Source: Gammaproteobacteria bacterium
GTDB taxonomy: Bacteria; Pseudomonadota; Gammaproteobacteria; Pseudomonadales; JADFDG01
Reading direction: 5' to 3'
Length of the DNA: 64,000 nucleotides
Assembly (NCBI GenBank): GCA_018262975.1
Contig: JADFDG010000001.1
Location: 255,355-319,354, forward strand
This document shows, piece by piece, positions 1 through 9,229 of this stretch. Position 1 is the stretch's first letter. Every line of letters starts with the position of its first letter. Both the position numbers and the translations under genes were made by a program. The notes under the pieces are model-generated. The model had not been told where the DNA came from. It was given only the letters and a program-made list of their open reading frames with translations, and made no database searches.

Positions 1-1
1 A

Positions 2-58
2 CTGGCTACCCGGCTGGACAACTACTGGCTGGCGCGCGCGCAGCGCGCCGGGCACTGA
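2..58 (+). CDS. 3' end of an unidentified gene (partial)
   Basis: The reading frame is open from the left edge and ends in TGA at 56-58, giving a tail that reads LATRLDNYWLARAQRAGH. The next gene starts 10 bases later on the same strand, so the two probably share a transcript. Eighteen residues are too few to name a family. It is called coding only from the frame and the tight spacing to the SixA-like gene. Confidence 0.45.
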   Translation: MATRLDNYWLARAQRAGH

Positions 59-68
59 GGACAGCGGC

Positions 69-599
69 ATGCCCACGCACATCGACCCTGCACAACGCCC
101 GCTGTTGCTGACCCTCTACCGGCACGCCAAGGCCACGCGCGACGATCCCGACCTCGACGACTTCGACCGCCCGCTCACCGACCGCGGCAAGCGCGACGCC
201 CGCCGCATGGCACGCTGGCTTGCCCGCGAATTGCCCGCCATCGACCAGGTCCTGCTGTCGCCGGCCACGCGCACCCGCCAGACGTTCCGCCGTCTGCGCA
301 AGGTCGCCGGCATCCGCCGCCGCAACGTGCGACGCGACCACGCCCTGTACCTGGCGCCACACACGCGCCTGGCCGCGCGCATACGCATGTTCGGCAACGG
401 CCGGCACTTGCTGGTGGTCGGCCACAACGACGGCCTCAGCCAGCTGGCCAGCGGGCTCACCGGCGGCCAGACCAGCGAGTTGCCGACCGCCGGAGTGGTG
501 CACCTCGCCTGCCACGTCGGCGACTGGCGGGAACTGGCCGCGGGCTGTGCGGAACCGCTGGCCAGCGCCTGGCCGGTACGCGACGACGACCCCGCGTGA
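69..599 (+). CDS. SixA-like histidine phosphatase family protein
   Basis: A 176-residue member of the phosphoglycerate-mutase-like histidine phosphatases, closest in size and motifs to SixA, which removes phosphate from phosphohistidine on HPt-type signalling domains. The RHAKA motif with the phospho-accepting histidine (H19) is at residues 18-22. The LSPATRTRQT segment follows at about 60-70, and the second catalytic histidine lies in VVGHNDG (H119). There is no signal peptide, so it should be cytoplasmic. It starts 10 bases after an upstream gene. The family call is secure. The natural substrate cannot be read from sequence. Confidence 0.82.
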   Translation: MPTHIDPAQRPLLLTLYRHAKATRDDPDLDDFDRPLTDRGKRDARRMARWLARELPAIDQVLLSPATRTRQTFRRLRKVAGIRRRNVRRDHALYLAPHTRLAARIRMFGNGRHLLVVGHNDGLSQLASGLTGGQTSELPTAGVVHLACHVGDWRELAAGCAEPLASAWPVRDDDPA

Positions 600-649
600 G
601 TGCGGATGCACTGGTAGGATAGGCGCCGTCGCCCCTGCCCGGATTGCCC

Positions 650-2707
650 ATGTCCCGCCGCCTGCTTCGCTGGCTGATCGTCATCGTGCTCGCCGTGCCG
701 CTGGCATTCCTGCTGGCGGGGGCCGTCGCCACCTGGCCGTTCTGGTCACTGCCCGTCACCACCATCGACATCGAGAACGTCCCGGCCCGGCCGGCGGCTG
801 AGCGCCCGGTACTCGAGGCCGGCGTCGCCGTCCGCGACATCACGCCGCCTATCGGCCTGCCCAAGTTCGGCTACTCCGCGATGGCCCACGATGCCGACGG
901 CTTCCGTACCCGCCTGCGCGCGCGCGCCTTCTGCATCAAGCCCGCCAGCGGCCTCCCCATCGCCATCGTGCAGGCCGACCTCGGCGCCAGCTCGTTGCTG
1001 CTGCACCACCGCGTGGCCGAGAAAGTCGCTCCACTCACCGACCTTCCCGCGCAGAACCTCGCCATCGTCGCCACGCACACGCACAGCGGACCCGGGCAGT
1101 ACCTGGAGAGCGATTTCTACAACGTCTTCGCCAGCAACCGCGCCGGCTTCGACCCGCAACTGTTCGATTTCCTGGCCGGCCGCATGGCCGACGCCGTCAC
1201 CGAGGCCTGTACGCGGCGCCGTCCCGCGCGCCTCGGCATCGGCCAGACCAGCGTGTGGGGCCTGACGCAAAACCGCTCGCTGGCTGCATGGGTGCAGAAC
1301 TTCGAAGTCGCCGACAAGACCGTGAGCCCGGACCGCGCGCTGGAAGCGGTCAACCCGGTGATGACCATGGTGCGCATCGACCTGCAGGACGATAGCGGCC
1401 GCTGGCTGCCGGCCGGCGCGCTGACCAACTTCTCCATCCACGGCACCGGCATCCCGGCGTTTCGTGGCCCCTACCACGCCGACGTGTGGGCCGCCTTCGA
1501 GCAGGAAATCGAGTGGGCCATCCGCGCGCGCTACAACCCGCCGTGGCCGGTGGCGCACGCCACCTTCGAGGGTACGCACGGCGACAACAACCCCTACTGG
1601 CGCGACGGCTGGCGCGGCGACGACGAGACCAACCGCATCGGCAAGGAGCTCGCGCAGGTGGCCACCCGCCTGTACAACGCACTGGGCACCAATCTGGGCA
1701 GCCAGGTGACCATCGCCGGCGGCATGCGCGAGATCGACCTGCTTGCCGCCGATGCCGACACCCGCTACCCGCTGTGCGACCGCGCGATCATGGGCGCCGC
1801 GACGGTCGGCGCCGCCAATGGCGACGAGATGTTCCCGATCGCCTGGCTGCCGTACTTCCAGGAAGGTTGGCCGCGACGTCTCTTCACCGGGGGCTGCCAG
1901 GGCAGCAAGCAGTGGCTGCTGTCGCAGGCGCAGCCGCTGTTCTTCGCCGCCGAACGCTTTCCGCACCGTGCCGCCATCCAGGTACTACGTATCAACGAGC
2001 TGGCACTGGTGATGCTGCCGTGGGAAATCACCGCCAGGTCCGGCGAACGCATTGCCGCCCGCGTCGATGCAGCACTGCGCGAGCAAGGCGTCGCCGGCAA
2101 GGTCGTGGTCGCCAGCCACGCCAACGGCTACCTCGGCTACGCCACCACGCCCGAGGAATACAGCCTGCAGTACTACGAGGGCGGCCACACGCTGTACGGC
2201 CCCGGCACCACCGAGTTCCTCGCCCGGCAAAGCGCCCGCCTCGCCGGCGAACTGGCGGGCGCCGGCACGGTCGCGGACCTGCCACCGCGCTGGCGCTTCG
2301 AACTGGTCACGCGCAGCCACTGGCCGGCGCCGGGACAACCCGCGGCCACCCGCACGCTGCTGGACGGCCCGCGGTTCGTGCCCGGCGAGGCTGAACACGA
2401 GCCCTACTGGTCGGTCACCTACCGTGACGTCGCACCCGGCAACCTTTCGCTGCACGAGCCGCTGCTTTCCATCGAGGCCTTCCGTGAACCGGACAGCTGG
2501 GTGCCGCTGCTCAACAGCGGCCGGCCGATGAACGACCTGTGGCAGCGCGACCTGCAGATCCGCTGGCTCGGCAACGAGCCCGACGGCATGGCACGCTACG
2601 AGTTGCGCTGGAACAATCCGCCGGCCACGCCGAATTTCCGCTTCCGTTTCGCGGTGCGACCGCGCGCCGGCCTGCCCGCCTGGTACTCACCGCAGTTTCC
2701 GCCCTGA
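650..2707 (+). CDS. neutral/alkaline ceramidase family hydrolase
   Basis: A protein of about 685 residues resembling neutral ceramidases, zinc enzymes that cleave the amide bond of ceramide. It starts with a hydrophobic anchor or signal (RRLLRWLIVIVLAVPLAF), so it acts outside the cytoplasm. The metal-site segment THTHSGPG is at residues 142-149. NGYLGYATTPEEY followed by YEGGHTLYGPGT is the typical C-terminal catalytic-domain stretch. I chose the ATG at 650; a TTG two codons upstream (644) is possible but less likely. In a bacterium it might hydrolyse host or environmental sphingolipids or a related self lipid. Family confidence is high, substrate is inferred. Confidence 0.82.
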   Translation: MSRRLLRWLIVIVLAVPLAFLLAGAVATWPFWSLPVTTIDIENVPARPAAERPVLEAGVAVRDITPPIGLPKFGYSAMAHDADGFRTRLRARAFCIKPASGLPIAIVQADLGASSLLLHHRVAEKVAPLTDLPAQNLAIVATHTHSGPGQYLESDFYNVFASNRAGFDPQLFDFLAGRMADAVTEACTRRRPARLGIGQTSVWGLTQNRSLAAWVQNFEVADKTVSPDRALEAVNPVMTMVRIDLQDDSGRWLPAGALTNFSIHGTGIPAFRGPYHADVWAAFEQEIEWAIRARYNPPWPVAHATFEGTHGDNNPYWRDGWRGDDETNRIGKELAQVATRLYNALGTNLGSQVTIAGGMREIDLLAADADTRYPLCDRAIMGAATVGAANGDEMFPIAWLPYFQEGWPRRLFTGGCQGSKQWLLSQAQPLFFAAERFPHRAAIQVLRINELALVMLPWEITARSGERIAARVDAALREQGVAGKVVVASHANGYLGYATTPEEYSLQYYEGGHTLYGPGTTEFLARQSARLAGELAGAGTVADLPPRWRFELVTRSHWPAPGQPAATRTLLDGPRFVPGEAEHEPYWSVTYRDVAPGNLSLHEPLLSIEAFREPDSWVPLLNSGRPMNDLWQRDLQIRWLGNEPDGMARYELRWNNPPATPNFRFRFAVRPRAGLPAWYSPQFPP

Positions 2708-2726
2708 AGGCACCCGAGGAATCACC

Positions 2727-3356
2727 ATGTCGCGTCATCTCTGCTCTTCGTTGCTGCTGGCAGTTGCCAGCCTCCTGCTCACGGCCTGCGCGTCCACCAC
2801 CGATTTCGTGCGCACCAGCGTCGAGGACAAGCCGCTGAAACCGGCCGCCACGCTGCTGGTCGCCGGCGTCACCACCGACGACGCCGTGCGCCGCCGCTAC
2901 GAGGACACCTTCGTGGCCGAGCTGGCGCGCTCCGGGCTGGCGGGCGTCGCCAGCTCGTCGATCATCCCCAGCCTGTCGGGCCTGACCATGCCGCAGATCC
3001 GCGAGCAGATGCTGCTCGCCGGCGACCGCGCCGACGCCGTCCTGCACGTACAGCTGGTGGATCTTTCCGTCGTGCCGGCACTGGCGCCCACCGACCTGCC
3101 GCCGGACGCGCCGAGCGCCACGCGCACGGTGGGCGGCGTTTCGGTGAGCATCAATGCACCGGCCACCGACCGCACCGGCCAGGTGACGGAAATCGAGCTG
3201 GAAGCGAATCTCTACGAACTGCCCGGCCGGCGCCTGCTGTGGACGGCGATCACCCGTACCTACGAGGCCAACGCCATCGAGAAGGTGGCGCGTTCGCACG
3301 CGCGCGCCCTGATCGCGCGGATGCAGGCCGAGGGCCTGCTGGCCACCGGCCGTTAA
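2727..3356 (+). CDS. putative lipoprotein of unknown function
   Basis: A 209-residue protein with a clear lipoprotein signal peptide: a basic start, a run of Leu/Ala and the lipobox LLTAC, giving the acylated cysteine at about residue 17. The mature part (FVRTSVEDKPLKPAATLLVAGVT) looks like a small alpha/beta envelope domain seen in uncharacterised lipoproteins. A GAGGA ribosome site precedes the ATG. It follows the ceramidase gene by 19 bases and is probably co-transcribed. I do not recognise a specific family, and no function is proposed. Confidence 0.7.
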   Translation: MSRHLCSSLLLAVASLLLTACASTTDFVRTSVEDKPLKPAATLLVAGVTTDDAVRRRYEDTFVAELARSGLAGVASSSIIPSLSGLTMPQIREQMLLAGDRADAVLHVQLVDLSVVPALAPTDLPPDAPSATRTVGGVSVSINAPATDRTGQVTEIELEANLYELPGRRLLWTAITRTYEANAIEKVARSHARALIARMQAEGLLATGR

Positions 3357-3383
3357 GCCCTGGCACCCGAAGGCCCGCACCCG

Positions 3384-3974
3384 ATGTCATCGATTACCCG
3401 CCCCGCACTGGCCTTCCTCGGCCTGCTTGCCTTCACCCTGTGGCTACCGATCGCGGCAGCCGTGTACCTGCCGGGCTGGCACGCCGCCAGTTGCGACTGG
3501 CACAAGCGCTGCACCGGATACGGCGAGGAACGCGCACGGCAGCGCATCGACGAGTTGCGCGGCTTCATGCAGCACCGCGCGGAACTGCCGGCGCAGGCAT
3601 GGACGGCAAAGGAGCGCGCCCACCTGGCGGAAGTACGCACGCTGCTCGAACGCGCCACGCTGCTCGCGCTGCTGGGCGCATTGATCTTCTTCCATGCGCA
3701 GGCCCGCCAGCGCGCCGCGGTGGCACGCGCCGCGATGCTTGCCGTGGCAGCCTGCGTGATCGTGCTGCCGTTCTTCGGCACCTTCTGGCGCGAAATCTTC
3801 CACCCGCTGTTGTTCGACAACCTGATGTGGAAGAACTACCCGGCCGATACGTCCTGGTGGGTCATGCCGCGACTGTACTTCCAGTACACCACCGGCATGG
3901 TGATCGGCGTCGCCACGCTGCTGTGCGCGCTGCTGCGCTACCAGGCACTGCGCGAAGCCCGGCGCGCCGGCTGA
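3384..3974 (+). CDS. membrane protein of unknown function
   Basis: A 196-residue protein with about four hydrophobic segments. One is at the N terminus (ALAFLGLLAFTLWLPIAAAVYL), two are central (LLALLGALIFFHA and AMLAVAACVIVLPFFG), and one is near the C terminus (MVIGVATLLCALL). A charged loop containing two cysteines (SCDWHKRCTGYG) follows the first segment, and a helix rich in Glu and Arg lies between the first and second segments. It sits 27 bases after the lipoprotein gene on the same strand. No family is recognised. Confidence 0.65.
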   Translation: MSSITRPALAFLGLLAFTLWLPIAAAVYLPGWHAASCDWHKRCTGYGEERARQRIDELRGFMQHRAELPAQAWTAKERAHLAEVRTLLERATLLALLGALIFFHAQARQRAAVARAAMLAVAACVIVLPFFGTFWREIFHPLLFDNLMWKNYPADTSWWVMPRLYFQYTTGMVIGVATLLCALLRYQALREARRAG

Positions 3975-4004
3975 ACACCGGCGCGCGACCTTCCCCGGTA
4001 ACGG

Positions 4005-5597
4005 TCAGGCGCGACCGCGGATGCGGTCGGCGATCTTCTCGGCGATCATGATGGTCGGCGCATTGGTGTTGCCACCGACCAGCGTCGGCATCACCGAGGC
4101 ATCCACCACGCGCAGCCCGGCGATGCCCTTCACGCGGCAATCGGCATCGACCACCGCGTCCGCGTCCACGCCCATGCGACAGGTGCCGACCGGGTGGTAG
4201 ATGCTTTCCGCCTTCTGGCGGATGCAGTCCACGATCTGCTCGTCGGTCTGCACGGCCTCGCCCGGCACCTCCTCCTTGCCGCGATACGGATCGAACGCCG
4301 GCTGGGCGAAGATCCGGCGCGCAACCTTGACCGCCCTGAGCAGCACTTCCACGTCGAACGGATCGGACAGGTAGTTAGGCTGGATCACCGGCGCGGAGAA
4401 GGGGTCCGCCGACGCCAGCGTGACGAAACCACGGCTGCGCGGACGCAACTGGCAGGCATGCAGCATGTAGCCATGGCCGGGCCCCACCTGGCGGGCATGG
4501 TCGAGCATGAACGCCGGGATGAAGTGCAATTGCACGTCGGGCATCGCCAGCGACGGATCGGTCTTCACGAACGCCCCGGCTTCCAGCGCGTTGGTGGCGC
4601 CCGGACCGCCGCGGGTGCGGTAGTACTCGATCAGCGTCAGCAGCACGCGGTGGAACTTGGTCAGCTCGTACAGCGTCACCGGCTGCGTGCAGTTCTGCTG
4701 CACCATCACGTCGAGGTGGTCCTGCAGGTTCTGGCCCACGGCCGGCTTGTGCAGTTTCACCGCGATGCCGAATTTCTTCAGCGTCTCGCCATCACCGATG
4801 CCCGACTGCATCAGCACCTGCGGCGACTGCACGGCACCAGCGCACAGCAACACCTCGCGCCGGGCCGACACCGTCTGCATGCCGCCCAGGCTGCCGCGGC
4901 GGTACGTCACGCCGATGGCGCGGCCGCCGTCGATGTTGATCGCCTTTACCTGCGCGCGGGTGATCACCGTGAGATTGGGCCGCGACTTCGCGGCGTCGAG
5001 GAAGGTCACCGCCGTGCTCTGCCGGCGCCCGTCCTTGATGGTGAGCTGGTAGGAGCCGTAGCCCTCCTGCTGAGCACCGTTGAAATCGCTGGTGGCGGGA
5101 ATGCCGGCCTGCTGCGCGGCCTGCTTGAACACGTCGAACAGCATGTGGCCCGACGGGTCCTGGGTGATGCCCAGCGGACCACCCGTGCCATGGAAACCGG
5201 CATCACCGCCGGCGAAATCCTCGCTCTTGCGGAAATACGGCAGCACCTCGTCGTAAGACCAGCCGGACAGCCCCAGGTCCTTCGCCCAGTGGTCGTAGTC
5301 GGCGCGATGGCCACGGATGTAGACCATGCCGTTCATCGAGCTCGAACCACCGAGTCCCTTGCCGCGCGGCCAGTACAGACGGCGATTGGCCAGGTGCTTC
5401 TCCGGCGCGGTGTCGAAATACCAGTTGAACAGCTTTCCCTTGAGCAGTTCGGCCACGCCCGCCGGCATGTGGATGAACGGGTGCCAGTCGGACATGCCCG
5501 CCTCGAGCAGCAGCACCGTGGTGTCGGGGTCCTCGGTCAGGCGATTGGCCAGCACGCAGCCGGCCGAGCCGGCGCCAACGATGATGTAGTCGTACAT
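4005..5597 (-). CDS. GMC-family FAD-dependent oxidoreductase (alcohol/choline dehydrogenase type)
   Basis: A 530-residue glucose-methanol-choline oxidoreductase. The FAD-binding Rossmann motif VGAGSAG lies at residues 7-13, followed by LLLEAG. The GMC signature region (PRGKGLGGSSSMNGMVYIRG) follows at about residues 80-100, and the C terminus has the catalytic histidine in YHPVGTCRMG (H468) and the HxN-type partner region GGNTNAPT. These enzymes oxidise primary alcohols, for example choline or medium-chain alcohols, with an electron acceptor other than NAD. The ATG at 5597 starts directly at the FAD fold (MYDYIIVGAG); an alternative start lies ten codons upstream. It is convergent with the preceding gene. 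Substrate is unknown. Confidence 0.9.
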   Translation of the reverse strand: MYDYIIVGAGSAGCVLANRLTEDPDTTVLLLEAGMSDWHPFIHMPAGVAELLKGKLFNWYFDTAPEKHLANRRLYWPRGKGLGGSSSMNGMVYIRGHRADYDHWAKDLGLSGWSYDEVLPYFRKSEDFAGGDAGFHGTGGPLGITQDPSGHMLFDVFKQAAQQAGIPATSDFNGAQQEGYGSYQLTIKDGRRQSTAVTFLDAAKSRPNLTVITRAQVKAINIDGGRAIGVTYRRGSLGGMQTVSARREVLLCAGAVQSPQVLMQSGIGDGETLKKFGIAVKLHKPAVGQNLQDHLDVMVQQNCTQPVTLYELTKFHRVLLTLIEYYRTRGGPGATNALEAGAFVKTDPSLAMPDVQLHFIPAFMLDHARQVGPGHGYMLHACQLRPRSRGFVTLASADPFSAPVIQPNYLSDPFDVEVLLRAVKVARRIFAQPAFDPYRGKEEVPGEAVQTDEQIVDCIRQKAESIYHPVGTCRMGVDADAVVDADCRVKGIAGLRVVDASVMPTLVGGNTNAPTIMIAEKIADRIRGRA

Positions 5598-5737
5598 GGT
5601 CACGGGTTTCCTGCGGTCGTTGGCCACCGACTATAGGACCGCCCTGCCCGGCCTGCCAATCGGTTGACCCGGCCGGTGGCGCGGCCACCGCCGGCCCGCG
5701 TACCATCGCCTCGCCCCCGCTGACCACGGATCAACCC

Positions 5738-6265
5738 ATGTCCCTCCCGCGTGCCGCCGTCCCCGTCCTGTTGCTCGTTGCGGCCGCCGCCGGCTGGTGG
5801 CTGTGGCAGGACGGCCACTGGCGGACGCTGGTCAAGGACCTGCGCAGCGACCGCCCGGTGCGCGCGGACGACCTGCCCGCCACGACCGACCAGGCGCCGG
5901 TACACGAGGCCCTGCAGGTGCGTACCTGGCGCGACGAGCATGGCGTGGTGCATTTCGAGCAGGCCGGCTCGGCCCCTGCACGTGCGGCTACCCACGCCGT
6001 CGGCCAGGCTGGCACGCTGGCGGACTACGAACGCGAACTCGAGGCACGTGAAGGCATCAGTGTCGAGGACGTCGCCCGTGCCCGCGCGGCGCGCGAGCGC
6101 GCCGAGGCGGAGGCGGCCGCTGCCGCCGCCAATCCCGAAGACGCCGTGCGCCGCGAGCAGATGGCCGGCAACGACGCCGCCGGCACCGCCAGCCAGCAGG
6201 CCCGCGAACTGATGGATCGCTACCAGCAGGCGCTGGACAAGATCCGCGAGACCAACAACCGCTGA
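5738..6265 (+). CDS. DUF4124-like envelope protein, unknown function
   Basis: A 175-residue protein with one N-terminal hydrophobic segment (AAVPVLLLVAAAAGWWLW), probably an anchor or uncleaved signal. After it comes RTWRDEHGVVHFEQ, which resembles the short DUF4124 motif (a W-x-D-x-x-G-x-x-H-Y/F pattern). The C-terminal half is a highly charged Ala/Glu/Arg helix, probably coiled coil. It lies 10 bases upstream of the DUF2804 gene in the same direction. The family link is tentative. Confidence 0.6.
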   Translation: MSLPRAAVPVLLLVAAAAGWWLWQDGHWRTLVKDLRSDRPVRADDLPATTDQAPVHEALQVRTWRDEHGVVHFEQAGSAPARAATHAVGQAGTLADYERELEAREGISVEDVARARAARERAEAEAAAAAANPEDAVRREQMAGNDAAGTASQQARELMDRYQQALDKIRETNNR

Positions 6266-6275
6266 CCCCCGGCCC

Positions 6276-7310
6276 ATGCAGCAACCGTCACCTTCCCGCC
6301 TGGTCACCGCCGACGGCCGCGTGCTCACCGGCCACTTCGCCGGCTCGGTACGTGACGTCAACGGCCGTGACTTCGACTACCGCACGCCGATGGGTGCGCC
6401 GCAGAACGCGCTCGCGCGACACTTCCACTACAAGCAGTTCCAGTATTTCGGGGTGCTGTCCGACCGCCTGCTGGCCGGCTGCGCGCTCGCCCATACCGGC
6501 TGGCTGGGCCTGGCCTTCGTCTACGTGTACGACACGCATTCCGGCCGCCTCGTGTCCGAGACCTTCCGCCTGCCGCTGGCCCGCGGCCTGGCCATGAGCA
6601 CCTCGCCGGTGGCCGGCGACAGCCTGTTCGCCACCCGCGGCGCCGACATCCGCCTGGGCTACCGCGAACACGCCGGTGGCGTGCTGGAAAAGACCCTGGC
6701 CGTGCGCACCGCCAGGGGCCTGCGCATCGACGCCACCATGACCGAAGCACCGCCCTTCACCGTGCAGGCGCTGTGCACGCAGACCGGCATCAACGGCTTC
6801 ACCTACGCCAACAAGGTGGCCGGCATCCCGGTCAGCGGCCGCATCGACAGCCCGCTGGGCCACTTCGAACTCGCCGACATCGGCGCCATGGGCCACCACG
6901 ACTTTTCCGCCGGCTACATGCGCCGCGAGACCTTCTGGAACTGGGCCTGCCTGTCCGGCCGCGCCGGCGACCATGCCATCGGCCTGAACATTTCCTGCGG
7001 CGTGAACGAAACGAGTTACAGCGAAAACTGCCTGTGGCTGGACGGTCGCCTGCTACCCACCGGCCTGGCCCGCTTCGACTTCGACCGCGACAATCCCGAC
7101 AGCACCTGGCGGGTCACCACCGGCGACGGCGCCGTCGACCTGTCCTTCACGCCGGCCGGCGTCCACCGCGAGCGCCTCGACCTCGGCCTGTTCGCCAGCA
7201 ATTTCCGCCAGTATTTCGGCCGTTTCCACGGCAGTATTCGCACTGAAGGCACGCACATTCCCGTCGACGGCCTGTGGGGCTTCGTCGAAGACCAGTACGC
7301 CAAATGGTGA
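6276..7310 (+). CDS. DUF2804 family protein
   Basis: A 344-residue protein that matches the DUF2804 pattern in length and sequence. It has a mid-protein stretch of the type W-N-W-A-C-L-S-G and then IGLNISCGVNETSYSENCLWLDGR, and it ends in GLWGFVEDQYAKW. The fold is expected to be beta-rich and lipocalin-like, with no signal peptide or membrane segment. No enzymatic role is established for the family. It is preceded by the DUF4124-like gene and followed by a DUF4282 membrane protein, all in the same direction with small gaps, so the three probably form an operon. Confidence 0.72.
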   Translation: MQQPSPSRLVTADGRVLTGHFAGSVRDVNGRDFDYRTPMGAPQNALARHFHYKQFQYFGVLSDRLLAGCALAHTGWLGLAFVYVYDTHSGRLVSETFRLPLARGLAMSTSPVAGDSLFATRGADIRLGYREHAGGVLEKTLAVRTARGLRIDATMTEAPPFTVQALCTQTGINGFTYANKVAGIPVSGRIDSPLGHFELADIGAMGHHDFSAGYMRRETFWNWACLSGRAGDHAIGLNISCGVNETSYSENCLWLDGRLLPTGLARFDFDRDNPDSTWRVTTGDGAVDLSFTPAGVHRERLDLGLFASNFRQYFGRFHGSIRTEGTHIPVDGLWGFVEDQYAKW

Positions 7311-7329
7311 GCACCAGGAAATCCACCCG

Positions 7330-7893
7330 ATGAACGAACCCGTCGACCGCAAGCCCGCCAACGCCGACGAGCCACCGGCCCAGGTGCAGGAAAACGCCCG
7401 CCGCGCCTGGCTGTGGGTGGTGCAGTACTGGAAGGCGCTGTTCGACTTCTCGTTCGAGCGCTACATGATCATCCAGATGCTGCCCATCCTCTACGGCATG
7501 ATGCTGTTCGGGCTGGGCGCCGGCATCCTCTACCTGGTCGTCGAGGCCTTCCTGAACGGCAGCCCCTGGCGGGCGTTCTTCTACCTGTTCTTCGCCGGCC
7601 CGCTGGCCTTCGTGGTGATCGCCTCGATGCTGCGCGCCATGCTGGAGTTCTACATCGTGATCTTCCGCATCGCCGAGGACGTCGACGAGCTGGTGGGCAT
7701 CCGCGACACCGTCGACAAGTTGTCCGGCCTGCAGGAGACCGTCGGCCAGATGGCCTCCATCACCCGCCGCATCCCCTTCTGGAAGGTGATCGTCGGCAAG
7801 GGCGGCAATTCCAGCTCCCGCCGCCTGTCGGCCGAGCGCCGGGATGCCGAGCAGAAGGGCGGTGACGGCCGGCCGCGTGACGGCAAGTCCTGA
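7330..7893 (+). CDS. DUF4282 domain membrane protein
   Basis: A 187-residue protein with two transmembrane helices (ILYGMMLFGLGAGILYLVVEA and FFYLFFAGPLAFVVIASML) separated by a short loop. They are followed by the segment EFYIVIFRIAEDVDEL that is typical of DUF4282 proteins. The N-terminal 30 and C-terminal 50 residues are charged and probably cytoplasmic. An AGGAAAT ribosome site precedes the ATG. Function is unknown. It is likely co-transcribed with the DUF2804 gene, which ends 19 bases upstream. Confidence 0.7.
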   Translation: MNEPVDRKPANADEPPAQVQENARRAWLWVVQYWKALFDFSFERYMIIQMLPILYGMMLFGLGAGILYLVVEAFLNGSPWRAFFYLFFAGPLAFVVIASMLRAMLEFYIVIFRIAEDVDELVGIRDTVDKLSGLQETVGQMASITRRIPFWKVIVGKGGNSSSRRLSAERRDAEQKGGDGRPRDGKS

Positions 7894-7951
7894 GGCAACC
7901 GGCCCCGGTGGACATCCGTCGGCACGACCGGGCCGACCGGTACCCGCGTGC

Positions 7952-7975
7952 TATGATCGGGGCTGACCCGGGTCA
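7952..7975 (+). promoter_or_regulatory. candidate promoter -10 and operator palindrome of the desaturase gene
   Basis: TATGAT at 7952-7957 could be a -10 element. Six bases later there is a perfect 12-bp palindrome, TGACCCGGGTCA (7964-7975), close to where transcription would begin. A repressor bound there would block initiation, which fits the lipid-responsive control usual for desaturases. No convincing -35 was seen. Confidence 0.3.
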
Positions 7976-8051
7976 AGGCATGACCCACTGCGGGTCCCTT
8001 ATCGTGGCCAGGGCTGGCCAGCATCCGCCGCCACAACAACGAGAGAGACTG

Positions 8052-9209
8052 ATGACCGTCGAGCGCAAGCCGGGCGATCAAGAAGCACCGCGCATCTGGT
8101 TGACCACCCTCCTGTTCGCCATCACCGGCCTGGCCGCGCTCATCGCCGTGCCCTGGTACGGTTTCACCCACGGCTACACCCTGGGCGCCTGGATCGCCTG
8201 CGGCGTGCTGCTGTGGGCCAACGGCCTGTCCATCACCGGCGGCTACCACCGCCTGTGGTCGCACAAGACCTACGAGGCGCACTGGTCGCTGCGCCTTTTC
8301 TACGCCATCTTCGGCGCCATGGCGACGCAGAACAGCATCCTGATCTGGGCCTCCGGCCACCGCGTGCACCACCGCCACGTCGACGACGCCGACAAGGACC
8401 CCTACGCCGCCACCCGCGGTTTCTGGTTCTCGCACATCGGCTGGATGCTGCGCGAGTACCCGAGCGGCAAGGTCGATTTCGGCAACGTCAACGACCTCAA
8501 GCGCGACCCCATCGTGATGTGGCAGCACAACAACTACCTGGCCATCGTGCTGGCCACCAACTTCGGCATCCCGCTGGCGCTGGGCTGGCTGATGGGCGAC
8601 GTGTGGGGCTACCTGCTGCTGGCCGGCGTCCTGCGCCTGGTGCTCAACCACCACTTCACGTTCTTCATCAACTCGCTGGCGCACATGTGGGGCAGCCGCC
8701 CGTACACCGACGAGAACACCGCGCGCGACAACGGCTTCCTGGCCTTCCTCACCTACGGCGAGGGCTATCACAACTACCACCACATCTTCCAGACCGACTA
8801 CCGCAACGGCATCCGCTGGTACCAGTGGGATCCGACCAAGTGGCTGATCGCCTCGCTGTCGTGGGTGGGCATCACCCGTGACCTCAAGCGCGTCAGCGAC
8901 TTCAAGATCCAGCGTGCCATCGTCTCCATGCAGTTCAAGCGCGCCGAGCAGCAGGCCGAGCACGTGGCCAACACCGAGCGCTGGAAGAAGATGCTGGAGC
9001 AGGAGTACGAGTCGTTCCGCGCTACGCTGAACGCCTTCACCGAGCTGCAGATGAAGCGCTACGAGCAGAAGCGCCGCGAACTGGCCGGCAAGTGGGAGAA
9101 CGCCACCGTGCGTACCCGCCTCAAGGAACTGGAATACGCGCTGCGCATGCAACGCGAGCGCCTGCAGATCCTGAGCAAGGAAATGCTGCGCCAGCCGTCT
9201 GCCGCCTGA
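8052..9209 (+). CDS. acyl-CoA / delta-9 fatty-acid desaturase
   Basis: A 385-residue integral-membrane desaturase that puts a cis double bond into saturated acyl chains, using two irons held by histidine boxes. The boxes are visible in order: HRLWSH (within GGYHRLWSHKTYEAH), HRVHHRH, and YHNYHH near residue 240. Four hydrophobic helices are present. The last 90 residues are a charged, probably coiled-coil tail (QFKRAEQQAEHV through KRRELAGKW) that is longer than in the shortest family members. I chose the ATG at 8052 because GAGAGA lies just upstream and the hydrophobic core starts soon after. The reading frame itself opens farther upstream. Confidence 0.9.
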   Translation: MTVERKPGDQEAPRIWLTTLLFAITGLAALIAVPWYGFTHGYTLGAWIACGVLLWANGLSITGGYHRLWSHKTYEAHWSLRLFYAIFGAMATQNSILIWASGHRVHHRHVDDADKDPYAATRGFWFSHIGWMLREYPSGKVDFGNVNDLKRDPIVMWQHNNYLAIVLATNFGIPLALGWLMGDVWGYLLLAGVLRLVLNHHFTFFINSLAHMWGSRPYTDENTARDNGFLAFLTYGEGYHNYHHIFQTDYRNGIRWYQWDPTKWLIASLSWVGITRDLKRVSDFKIQRAIVSMQFKRAEQQAEHVANTERWKKMLEQEYESFRATLNAFTELQMKRYEQKRRELAGKWENATVRTRLKELEYALRMQRERLQILSKEMLRQPSAA

Positions 9210-9229
9210 CGCCTCCCGTTTTCGATCCA

